This document shows positions 53,537 through 64,000 of a stretch of DNA of 64,000 nucleotides, one piece after another. The notes under the pieces are model-generated. The model saw only the letters and a program-made list of their open reading frames with translations, ran no database searches and was not told where the DNA came from. The translations under genes and the position numbers were made by a program. This DNA is from Actinoalloteichus hymeniacidonis (GTDB lineage Bacteria > Actinomycetota > Actinomycetes > Mycobacteriales > Pseudonocardiaceae), in assembly GCF_014203365.1 (NCBI RefSeq), contig NZ_JACHIS010000001.1, positions 3,782,001-3,846,000 of the forward strand, written 5' to 3'. Position 1 is the first letter of the stretch. Each line of letters begins with the position of its first letter.

Positions 53537-53601
53537 TGATCTGGGCCTTCCCGCAGACCTGTCTAGAGGCTGACGGGGCGAACGAAACGGAGAACCGCCA
53601 C

Positions 53602-54090
53602 ATGGGCGACTACGCCAAGGCGCTGGGCGCCAAGCTCCGCGCGATCCGCCAGCAACAAGGGCTGTCGCTGCATGGGGTCGAGCAGAAGTCAGGCGGCCGG
53701 TGGAAGGCCGTCGTCGTCGGTTCCTACGAACGCGGCGACCGGGCGGTCACCGTCCAGAAGCTCGCCGAACTGGCCGACTTCTACGGCGTGCCCGTGGCGG
53801 AACTGCTTCCGGAGGGCCGGGTGCCGTCCGGGGCGGAGCCCGCCACGAAGATCGTGATAAATCTGGAACGTCTGCAACAGCTGCCAGCGGAGAAGGTCGG
53901 TCCGTTGGCTCGCTACGCGGCCACCATCCAGAGCCAACGGGGCGACTACAACGGCAAGGTCCTCTCCATCAGAACCGAGGACCTGCGGTCGTTGGCGATC
54001 ATCTATGACATGTCGCCGGGGGAACTGACCGAGCAGCTCATCGACTGGGGGGTCCTTCCTCCCGAGGCGCGACCCGCCAAGGAGGAGTGA
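53602..54090 (+). CDS. bldD: Developmental master repressor BldD
   Basis: 162 residues. The N-terminal HTH_3 domain (LGAKLRAIRQQQGLSLHGVEQKSGGRWKAVVVGSYERGDRAVTVQKLAELADFY, residues about 8-61) and the C-terminal c-di-GMP domain, including the signature RGD-x8-RTED at residues 113-127, are intact. In Streptomyces a c-di-GMP-bridged BldD dimer represses sporulation genes. The complete signature predicts that c-di-GMP controls this protein too. The ATG has GGAG nine bases upstream. Divergent from pyrR. Confidence 0.95.
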   Translation: MGDYAKALGAKLRAIRQQQGLSLHGVEQKSGGRWKAVVVGSYERGDRAVTVQKLAELADFYGVPVAELLPEGRVPSGAEPATKIVINLERLQQLPAEKVGPLARYAATIQSQRGDYNGKVLSIRTEDLRSLAIIYDMSPGELTEQLIDWGVLPPEARPAKEE

Positions 54091-54143
54091 GCTGCTCACC
54101 AACTGAAACACCCGAGCTCCACCCGCACCACCGTTGAACCGCC

Positions 54144-54178
54144 GGGGGCGCCGTCATGACACAGGTGACGGCGCCCCC
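54144..54178. terminator. Bidirectional terminator between bldD and nusB
   Basis: Perfect 13-bp arms GGGGGCGCCGTCA and TGACGGCGCCCCC around a nine-base loop, between convergent genes. Confidence 0.8.
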
Positions 54179-54184
54179 GAGGCG

Positions 54185-54604
54185 TCAACTCGCCGCGCGC
54201 AACCGATCGGCGATCCTGGCCAGCCGGTCGAGAATGCCGTTCACGAACCTCGGGGAGTTGTCGGTCGACAGAGTCTTCGCCAGCTCGACGGCCTCGTCGA
54301 TGACGACCTTGTCGTCCACCTCCTCCGACCACAGCAGCTCGTAGACGCCCAGTCGCAGCACCGCCCGGTCCACCGCGGGCATCCGCGCCAGGGTCCAGCC
54401 CTCGGCGTACTCCGAGAGGAGCTCGTCGATCCGCTGCCGGTGCTCCTTCACGCCCTCCACGAGGGTGATCGTGTAGTCGTTCACCGGGGGCAGCTCGGGC
54501 ACGCCCACTCGATCGGAGAGCAGCGTGATCGGGTCCACCGAACGGACGTCGGCCTCGTAGAGCAGGTCGACGGCGCGCTTGCGGGCCTTGCTGCGTGAGC
54601 CCAT
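54185..54604 (-). CDS. nusB: Transcription antitermination factor NusB
   Basis: 139 residues. RNA-binding helical protein of rRNA antitermination. SRSKARKRAVDLLYEADVR (residues about 3-21), [22 protein letters not shown] and VVIDEAVELAKTLSTDNSPRFVNGILDRLA are standard NusB motifs. Its ATG shares one base with the efp stop. Conserved efp-nusB order. Confidence 0.96.
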   Translation of the reverse strand: MGSRSKARKRAVDLLYEADVRSVDPITLLSDRVGVPELPPVNDYTITLVEGVKEHRQRIDELLSEYAEGWTLARMPAVDRAVLRLGVYELLWSEEVDDKVVIDEAVELAKTLSTDNSPRFVNGILDRLARIADRLRAAS

Positions 54605-55167
54605 TACGAGTTCACGCGGCCCAGGTAGCGGCCGTCGCGGGTGTCGACCTTGACCTTGTCGCCCGTGTTGAGGAACAGGGGAACGCTGATCTCCGCGCCC
54701 GTCTCCAGCTCGGCGGGCTTGGTTCCACCGGTGGAGCGGTCGCCCTGCAGGCCGGGGTCGGTGTGCTTGACGATCAGCTCCACCGAGGAGGGCAGCTCGA
54801 CGTACAGCGCGACGCTCTCGTGCACGGCCACGACCGCCGTCTGGTTCTCCAGCATGTACTTGGCCGCATCGCCGACGGTCTCGGTCGGGATGTGCAGCTG
54901 CTCGTAGGTCTCGCCGTCCATGAACACGAAGTCGGTGCCATCACGGTAGAGGTAGGTCATCTCGCGCTTGTCGACGTTGGCCGTCTCGACCTTCACGCCT
55001 GCGTTGAAGGTCTTGTCCACGACCTTGCCGGAGAGCACGTTCTTCAGGGTGCTTCGCACGAACGCGCCGCCCTTACCGGGCTTGACGTGCTGGAAGGACA
55101 CGACGGTCCACAGCTGGCCGTCGAGGTTGAGGACCAGTCCGTTCTTGAGGTCGTTGGTGCTCGCCAC
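54604..55167 (-). CDS. efp: Elongation factor P
   Basis: 187 residues. Rescues ribosomes stalled at polyproline. Three OB/KOW-like domains; the tip loop [10 protein letters not shown] carries Lys at about position 32, the residue that some bacteria modify. [17 protein letters not shown] ends the protein as usual. Start ATG at 55167 with a GGAGATACC site upstream. It lies 109 bases downstream of pepQ. Confidence 0.96.
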   Translation of the reverse strand: MASTNDLKNGLVLNLDGQLWTVVSFQHVKPGKGGAFVRSTLKNVLSGKVVDKTFNAGVKVETANVDKREMTYLYRDGTDFVFMDGETYEQLHIPTETVGDAAKYMLENQTAVVAVHESVALYVELPSSVELIVKHTDPGLQGDRSTGGTKPAELETGAEISVPLFLNTGDKVKVDTRDGRYLGRVNS

Positions 55168-55276
55168 GGTGGTGGTATCTCCTGAGTCGAGTGGGCCCGC
55201 CGGAAAGACGAGCCGGGGCGGGGACTGGCCGCAGGCTGCACGCCCGCATACCTGCGGCGATGCGACGTGAACTACG

Positions 55277-56386
55277 TCAGACGACCACGAGTTCTTTCGT
55301 GGTCAAGGTGAGGAGTTCCGGCTCGCCGTCTCGAACGACGAGGGTGTCCTCGATGCGGACGCCACCCTGCCCGGACAGGTACACACCGGGCTCCACGGTG
55401 ACGGCCATACCGGCGATCAGTCTACCGGCACCGGCCTTGGACAGGCTCGGAGCCTCGTGAATCTCCAGGCCGACCCCGTGGCCGAGGCCATGCAGGAAGT
55501 GCTCGCCATGACCGGCGGCCTCGATCACCCCTCGCGCCGCCGCATCCACCGCGCGCACCTCGGCGCCGACTGCCACCGCAGCGCGTCCGGCGGCCTGAGA
55601 GCTCCTGACCAGCTCGTACAGCTCCTGCTGCCAGTCGGCGGGTGACCCGAGCACCATCGTGCGGGTCATATCCGAGTGGTAGCCGTCGACCAGCGCACCG
55701 AAGTCGATCTTGACGAGGTCACCCGCGCGCAACGCCTTCGCGGTCGGCCGGTGGTGCGGCACCGCCGAGTTCGCACCCGAGGCCACGATCGTCTCGAAGG
55801 ACGGCCCGGAGGCCCCGTTGTCGCGCATCCGGTTCTCCAGATCGCGCGCGACGTCGATCTCGGTCCGGCCTACTCGCAGGCCGTCGTTGGCCAACAGCTC
55901 GGCCAGCGCCCGGTCTGCGGCGGCGCACGCCATCCGGAGCGCCTCGACCTCGGAGTCGTCCTTGATCAACCTCAGCTGCTCCACCAGGCCGGGCGCACGC
56001 ACCAGTTCGACGCCCTCGGCGGCGGAGGTGAGGGAGCCGAGCCCGTCGACGGTCACCGTCTGGCTCTCGAAGCCGGTGCGTCGGTACGCGGCGGCCTCGG
56101 CGCCCGCCTTGGCGGCCAGCGCTGCGGCGGAGGCCCGTTCGATCACCCGGTTCAGGTCGGGCACCTGCTCCCCCGCCTGCGTCAGGTAACGCCCGTCGGT
56201 GCAGAAGACAGTACGGTCCTCGGCCCCTGCGGAGTCGGAACCGTGCACGAGCAGAGCCGCGTTGGACCCGGTGAAGCCGGTCAGATAGCGGACGTTGAGC
56301 AGGTCGGTCACCAACAGGGCGTCCAGGTTCGCGTCGCGCAGCAGTTCACGCAGCGCGACGCGACGCAGGGCATGTGATTCAGGCAT
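55277..56386 (-). CDS. pepQ: M24 family Xaa-Pro aminopeptidase
   Basis: 369 residues. An N-terminal creatinase-like domain (RREL-type helix, [24 protein letters not shown]) and a C-terminal pita-bread fold with metal ligands in [22 protein letters not shown] (two Asp), [14 protein letters not shown] (His), VTVEPGVYL (Glu) and VRIEDTLVV (Glu). Cleaves N-terminal residues next to proline. ATG 56386 is preferred to 56398 because the latter lies in the TATGCT -10; the mRNA is probably leaderless. Conserved upstream of efp. Confidence 0.93.
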   Translation of the reverse strand: MPESHALRRVALRELLRDANLDALLVTDLLNVRYLTGFTGSNAALLVHGSDSAGAEDRTVFCTDGRYLTQAGEQVPDLNRVIERASAAALAAKAGAEAAAYRRTGFESQTVTVDGLGSLTSAAEGVELVRAPGLVEQLRLIKDDSEVEALRMACAAADRALAELLANDGLRVGRTEIDVARDLENRMRDNGASGPSFETIVASGANSAVPHHRPTAKALRAGDLVKIDFGALVDGYHSDMTRTMVLGSPADWQQELYELVRSSQAAGRAAVAVGAEVRAVDAAARGVIEAAGHGEHFLHGLGHGVGLEIHEAPSLSKAGAGRLIAGMAVTVEPGVYLSGQGGVRIEDTLVVRDGEPELLTLTTKELVVV

Positions 56387-56393
56387 GCCAGGC

Positions 56394-56399
56394 AGCATA
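56394..56399 (-). promoter_or_regulatory. -10 TATGCT for a leaderless pepQ mRNA
   Basis: Lower-strand TATGCT, seven bases, then ATG at 56386. No ribosome site is present before the ATG. Confidence 0.5.
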
Positions 56400-56400
56400 G

Positions 56401-57570
<1,170 letters not shown>

Positions 57571-57604
57571 ACAACGGGGACTGAGCGGCCGACCGCGACC
57601 ATCG

Positions 57605-57638
57605 GCGCGGCGGGCGGGCACCGGACAGCCCGCCGCGC
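57605..57638. terminator. Terminator between the GH6 and GH43-like genes
   Basis: Perfect 11-bp arms GCGCGGCGGGC and GCCCGCCGCGC around a 12-base loop, 34 bases past the GH6 stop. The convergent gene's stop is 120 bases away. Confidence 0.7.
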
Positions 57639-57757
57639 TCCCTGGTCCCACCGGGATCGGCTCGCGCGACCGGGAACCTCACCGGGCCCGAACGACCTCG
57701 TGCCCGCCCATGCCGGACGAATCGTCACCAGCGCGACGTGTCAGGCCGAGTCGAGGC

Positions 57758-59344
57758 TCAGCCGCCCGGCCGCATCTGGCGACGCCGGGCGATTCGGTCA
57801 CCCGCCGGTCGCAGGGCACGTCGACGTAGGTCGCGGATGTTGCGTCGCGCCGCCCACTCCTGGGGGGTCACCTCGGTGATCCGCGAGCCGTTCAGGTCTG
57901 CGACGTCCTTGCCGCCGACCACCCACAGCCGGTCCTCGGTCAGCAGACCGACCGGCCCGTCCGCGACCTGGACGCCGGGCAGTTCCGAGGCCAATGTCCC
58001 GTCCGAGGGCAGTTCCGCCACGGCGGGCACGGGTTCGTCGAGGACCCGATGGGCGAGCTTCTCCGCCACCGAACGTCGTTCGATGCGTACCCGGGTTCCA
58101 TCGATCACCAGCTCCACCGTTCGGTCGGGAGCCGGCACCGCGTAACCGTCCAGCACTGCTGCGGCCCGACGCGCATCGCGACAGCCGTTCGCCGCGACCA
58201 CATCGAGACCGAAGTGCGCGATGTCGGTGGGGACCGAGCCCGTCGTGGCCCGCAGGACGTCGAAGGGCACCCGGCCGCATGGATCCTCCGACGGTACCGG
58301 CGCGTGCCCCCCATGCGATCGCACCAGACCCGGACCCTCTCGCCACGGGCCCTCGATCAACAGCCGTTCGTAGGGCGCGTAGCGGAAATCGCGGTCCCAG
58401 AAGGTGAGGCTGGTGCCTCCCTCGGTCTGGTGGGCGATCACGAAGCTCTGTAGCGCGTCCACCCACATCAGGTCCGCGCTGAAGGCGTCGACCACCGAGA
58501 ACGTCCGAGGCTCCTCGGTGGAGTCCACAGGCTGGAAGCCGTTCTGGCCGAGCGCTTCCAGGCCATCGGTGAACAGCGGGTCCCTCGCACGCAGAACGAA
58601 CTGACCGGCCCCGTTCCACCCTGCGGCCGCGCCGGTGGTGTCGGTGAACATCAGGTAGAACCAGTCGTCCAGGAACACGGCGGCGGGTTGGCCCGCACCG
58701 TAGGCGTTCTCCCGCTCCTCGTCGTAGGACGCGGAGACCACCGGGTGTCCCTCGCCGAGCCGATTCCAGGTGATCCCGTCGGAGCTGTGCGCCACTCCGA
58801 CGCCGTTGCCGTCGTTGTGATCCCCCGCCGCTCCCGTGTAGTAGAGGTAGTAGGAGTCCTCGACCTTGAGTACCGAGGGATCACAGGTGTGCATCCCGTC
58901 GAAGGAGCCGGGCTCGCCGGTGAAGACGGCGACCGCCGGGGAACCGTCGGCGGCCGTGTACGGCCCACCCGGCGCGGTGGCCTCCGCGTACAGCACGTCG
59001 TCGCCGGGAGGTCCCATGCCGGGCAGCTGGCTGCACCAGTACGCCCGGTATCGACCGTCGTCGAGCAGCACGGTGGGTCCGTAGTTGTAGGGGGCGCGGT
59101 GATCGCCCGCGAGCACCGGGGTGTCGTTGCCGCGCACCGCGTCGACCGCTAGTTGCAACGGCTCCGGTGGTGGGCCCGCGTCCGACCCGTCCTCGTCCGG
59201 CAACGCCAGGACATCCACCGAGTCGGATCCACCGTCCTCGCGGTCCGCGCCCTGCGCTCCGGTGCAGGCCGCCACCGTCACGAGGACGAGCAGTACTGCC
59301 CAAAGCCGCAGGATACGGCGATAGCCGGTTCCGGGACGCGTCAC
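57758..59344 (-). CDS. Lipoprotein with a GH43/beta-propeller glycosidase-like domain
   Basis: About 528 residues. A basic start and hydrophobic stretch (ILRLWAVLLVLVTVAAC) end in a lipobox with Cys about residue 26, so the protein is membrane-anchored outside the cell. Residues about 70-340 show repeated propeller motifs of the GH43/GH68 clan: YNYGPTVLLDDGRYRAYWC, DGMHTCDPSVLKVEDSYYLYYTGA, NAYGAGQPAAVFLDDWFYLMFTD and FSADLMWVDALQSFVIAHQ, with candidate acidic catalytic residues. The remaining 180 residues are unassigned. GTG 59344 is a guess (another GTG at 59347); no ribosome site is seen. It is convergent with GH6 and probably acts on plant polysaccharide. Confidence 0.75.
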   Translation of the reverse strand: MTRPGTGYRRILRLWAVLLVLVTVAACTGAQGADREDGGSDSVDVLALPDEDGSDAGPPPEPLQLAVDAVRGNDTPVLAGDHRAPYNYGPTVLLDDGRYRAYWCSQLPGMGPPGDDVLYAEATAPGGPYTAADGSPAVAVFTGEPGSFDGMHTCDPSVLKVEDSYYLYYTGAAGDHNDGNGVGVAHSSDGITWNRLGEGHPVVSASYDEERENAYGAGQPAAVFLDDWFYLMFTDTTGAAAGWNGAGQFVLRARDPLFTDGLEALGQNGFQPVDSTEEPRTFSVVDAFSADLMWVDALQSFVIAHQTEGGTSLTFWDRDFRYAPYERLLIEGPWREGPGLVRSHGGHAPVPSEDPCGRVPFDVLRATTGSVPTDIAHFGLDVVAANGCRDARRAAAVLDGYAVPAPDRTVELVIDGTRVRIERRSVAEKLAHRVLDEPVPAVAELPSDGTLASELPGVQVADGPVGLLTEDRLWVVGGKDVADLNGSRITEVTPQEWAARRNIRDLRRRALRPAGDRIARRRQMRPGG

Positions 59345-59741
59345 CACACGACCACCGACAGCGGACCACGCACCGTGGTTGACCCCTCCATGAGAGCACC
59401 GGACCCGGTGCCGCCTGAGACCCCGGAGCACCCACCGGGGATCCGCATCAGTGTAGGGATCACGGCATGGGCGGCGCAGTCGAGCCGGGAGAGCCACCCC
59501 ATCCGGTCTGCGGCCGGGGACTCGCCGAGAGAGAACCAGGAGGAATAAGACACAAGGCCACAGAAAAGGCGACAATCGACCGAGAAAGGACACCGCGCAG
59601 CGCGAATCGCTTCATCCCGCGTTTAGCCATGGTAAAGAAAGACGACCTCCGACGGTCATATCTCTCGGCAAAGCAAAGATGCTTCTCCGTACCGAAGTCG
59701 AGTAGCAGTACGCACTCTCCCACCGTGGTTATACTCCCCGA
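59345..59741. other. Divergent spacer with an AT-rich island
   Basis: 397 bases between the GH43-like lipoprotein and the membrane protein. A TACACT -10 candidate for the lipoprotein lies at 59455-59450 on the lower strand. From about 59545 to 59740 the sequence is clearly less GC-rich than the rest of the window and includes GGTAAAGAAAGACG and AAGCAAAGATGCTT. A 38-codon open frame (ATG 59629 to TGA 59745) begins MVKKDDLRRSYLSAKQ; its coding status is doubtful. Confidence 0.45.
59730..59735 (+). promoter_or_regulatory. -10 TATACT for a leaderless membrane-protein mRNA
   Basis: TATACT followed by six bases and ATG at 59742: transcription should start at or next to the A of the start codon. 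No ribosome site and no clear -35. Confidence 0.6.
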
Positions 59742-60515
59742 ATGAATTACCCCGGCCAGCAGAACAGGCCTGGCGAGCAGCATCCCCAGTACCCGATCGC
59801 GCCGCCGCATCCACAGAATTCCGGTCAACCGCCCGCCATGCCGCCGAACACCGGCGCTCCCGGCCAAGGACAGCACGGCGGGCCCGGTCAGTACGGCGGC
59901 CCCGTGGCCCCAGGAACGGCCTACCCGACGGGACAACATCAACAGCCGGGCACGCCGACCCCGCCTGCGGGAAAGCAGCGCTACACGCGTTTCAACGCGC
60001 TCCCCTCGGCGTTGGTCGTGGTGGGGACGATCGTCGCCGCGATCGGAGTGGCGGCGCTGGACTGGGCCCGGGGCGAACCGCTGTTGAGGGTGCATGAGCT
60101 CTACCGCACGGCGCTCGACCAGGGAATCCTCTCGGGTGCCTGGGGCAACCACCTCATGGTCTGGTATTTCGGCTGGGGCGCTCTCGTGCTGGTCGGGCTG
60201 CAGGGCCTCTACGGCGCCACCTGGACCATGGGCGGCGTCAGAGGCAAGGTCGGCACCTGGATCATCCTGTGCAACTCTGGCAAACAGCTCGCCCAGGGGC
60301 GAATCGCCGGATCCAACACGACAGCTGCGGTGACCGCGTTCGCCATTACCGTCATCCACGGCCTGTACATCTACCGGCTGTTCGATGGCGACTTCGCGGC
60401 AGCCGAAATCGGATGCTGGGTCACGCTGCTCGGTAGCTGCCTGGTCACTGTCGGAGCGGGAATAGGGCCACGGCTACCACAGCGAACCCCAGCGCAGGCT
60501 CCACCCAGGTATTGA
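59742..60515 (+). CDS. Integral membrane protein with a Pro/Gln/Gly-rich N-terminus
   Basis: 257 residues. Residues 1 to about 78 are low-complexity Pro, Gln, Gly and Asn (PGQQNRPGEQHPQYPIAPP), probably cytoplasmic and disordered. Four hydrophobic helices follow: about 87-106 (ALVVVGTIVAAIGVAALDWA), 137-158 (LMVWYFGWGALVLVGLQGLYG), 195-214 (AAVTAFAITVIHGLYIYRLF) and 224-245 (AEIGCWVTLLGSCLVTVGAGIG). No family is recognised. Such Pro-rich-tailed membrane proteins are common in filamentous actinobacteria. Start ATG 59742 fits the leaderless -10. Confidence 0.8.
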   Translation: MNYPGQQNRPGEQHPQYPIAPPHPQNSGQPPAMPPNTGAPGQGQHGGPGQYGGPVAPGTAYPTGQHQQPGTPTPPAGKQRYTRFNALPSALVVVGTIVAAIGVAALDWARGEPLLRVHELYRTALDQGILSGAWGNHLMVWYFGWGALVLVGLQGLYGATWTMGGVRGKVGTWIILCNSGKQLAQGRIAGSNTTAAVTAFAITVIHGLYIYRLFDGDFAAAEIGCWVTLLGSCLVTVGAGIGPRLPQRTPAQAPPRY

Positions 60516-60852
60516 TCGATCGCAATCCGGTGGGTGCCCTCTTATCCGACAAGGCGTTGCGAATAGTGCAACGATCCTGGTTCGAATATCGCCGGATGCG
60601 TGAATCCAAGCACTATCCACAGCGAATCGGGGAATCATCGCGGCCAGCCGATTAAGGAAACCGCATGCGGCAGGCCACCCGCATCCATATTCGCCCGTGG
60701 GTTCCGTGAATCCGCGCTCGGCCCGGGTCTGCCGGGGTGGGGCGGGCCATCATGTCCGTCCATCGTGATGGCCCACCCGGCCTCGGTCGAGCCCGTCGCG
60801 TGGATGTCCCAAGCGTCACGAGTCACGGCCGCGATCTGGCGAACGACGCGGG
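60516..60852. other. Intergenic region between the membrane protein and aroQ
   Basis: 337 bases between convergent genes. A perfect hairpin CGTTGC-N7-GCAACG at 60555-60573 may end the membrane-protein transcript. The first 150 bases are AT-richer than average. No gene is credible. Confidence 0.45.
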
Positions 60853-63446
<2,594 letters not shown>

Positions 63447-63462
63447 TCACCCGTTTCGCCAC

Positions 63463-64000
63463 TCAGACGGTGCCGGGCTCGGCCGGACCCGCGTCAGTGG
63501 ACCCGCTCGCCGCATCCCCGCTGTCGAGCGCGGCGAGTTCGGTGAGCACCGCGACCGCGACCTCGTCGGCGCTCTGTCGATCCGTGATGACCTCCAGGCT
63601 CGCGACCTCGCGATACAACGGGAGTCGAGCGTCCAGCAAGGCCTTGAAGGTCGCCCTGGGGTTGATCCCCGCCAACAGCGGGCGGTTGGAGGAGAGACCG
63701 GTCCGCCGAACACCCTCGGCCATCCCGACGTTGAGGAAGACCACGGTGTGCTCCCGCAGTAAGGACCTGGTCTCATCGGCCAGCACCGCTCCGCCGCCCA
63801 GCGCGAGGACCCCGCGATGCTCGACGAGGCTGCGACGCACCGTGTCGCGTTCCCACTTGCGGAAGACGTCCTCGCCCTGCCCGGTGAAGATCTCGGCGAC
63901 GGTCCGGCCCGCCTGCCGCTCGATCTCGTCGTCGACATCGAGGAAGCCGAGGCCCAAGCGCCCGGCCAGCAGTCGTCCGGTGGTGGACTTACCCGCTCCC
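63463..64000 (-). CDS. aroK: Shikimate kinase, N-terminus beyond the window
   Basis: Partial: the start lies beyond base 64000. Phosphorylates shikimate. The Walker A GAGKSTTGRLLAGRLGLGFLDVDDEIE begins at the window edge. FRKWERDTVRRSLVEHRGVLALGGGAVL is the shikimate-binding region and SSNRPLLAG follows as the lid/nucleotide segment. The C-terminal 20 residues are Ala/Gly/Asp-rich. About 105 bases separate it from the lipoprotein gene downstream. Confidence 0.95.
   Translation of the reverse strand, partial: GAGKSTTGRLLAGRLGLGFLDVDDEIERQAGRTVAEIFTGQGEDVFRKWERDTVRRSLVEHRGVLALGGGAVLADETRSLLREHTVVFLNVGMAEGVRRTGLSSNRPLLAGINPRATFKALLDARLPLYREVASLEVITDRQSADEVAVAVLTELAALDSGDAASGSTDAGPAEPGTV

Noticed and set aside
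60600-60625. DnaA-box-like CTATCCACA
   Set aside because: A single imperfect copy with no cluster, and no origin genes nearby.

Overview
The window is a GC-rich actinobacterial chromosome segment. The core gene order matches the conserved mycobacterial/streptomycete housekeeping neighbourhood: aroK-aroB-aroQ, efp-nusB, bldD, pyrRBC-carAB-pyrF, mihF-gmk-rpoZ-coaBC-metK, priA, rsmB-fmt-def, rpe-rib, uvrC-rapZ-yvcK-whiA, gap-pgk-tpiA-secG, rbpA, and tkt-tal-pgi-zwf-opcA-pgl. RbpA, WhiA, BldD, mIHF, OpcA and a helicase-motif-less PriA are Actinobacteria markers. A Pseudonocardiales-type organism is the best guess, inferred from gene content and order only. No tRNA, rRNA, CRISPR array, insertion sequence or prophage was seen.

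Layout. 1-4.2 kb: a lipoprotein fragment coupled to a secreted M6-like metalloprotease, then heme o synthase ctaB. 4.3-12.6 kb: a tightly overlapping pentose-phosphate operon, tkt-tal-pgi-zwf-opcA-pgl. 12.7-16.6 kb: a small accessory block with a DUF2267 protein, an NTF2-like protein, a frameshifted SDR oxidoreductase, an azoreductase and an ECF41/SigJ-type sigma factor, with recognisable operators and terminators. 16.6-27.2 kb: rbpA, secG, lower-glycolysis genes, whiA-yvcK-rapZ-uvrC and a NERD-like membrane protein. 27.4-31.2 kb: PH protein, ribH, ribBA, ribE and rpe (no ribD). 31.4-36.6 kb: def-fmt-rsmB convergent with priA.

36.7-39.7 kb: an accessory insert between priA and metK with a methyltransferase, a 3Fe-4S ferredoxin, a cytochrome P450 and a divergent GbsR/MarR regulator with a palindromic operator. 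39.8-53.4 kb: metK, coaBC, rpoZ, gmk, mihF and the pyrimidine operon, led by pyrR with a probable PyrR-binding hairpin. 53.5-56.4 kb: bldD with a BldD box, then nusB, efp and pepQ. 56.5-60.5 kb: a second accessory insert with a GH6 cellulase behind a CebR/CelR-like operator, a GH43-like lipoprotein and a leaderless membrane-protein gene. 60.8-64 kb: aroQ, aroB, a lipoprotein and a partial aroK.

Most genes overlap by 4 bp (ATGA/GTGA), so translational coupling dominates. The window is mostly ordinary core genome and I did not find a convincing new multi-gene system. The most interesting signals are regulatory (paired ECF41-type promoters, a CebR box, a GbsR palindrome, a PyrR loop, a BldD box), together with a histone-H1-like tail on OpcA, low-complexity inserts in UvrC and PriA, a broken SDR gene and a long carA-carB spacer.
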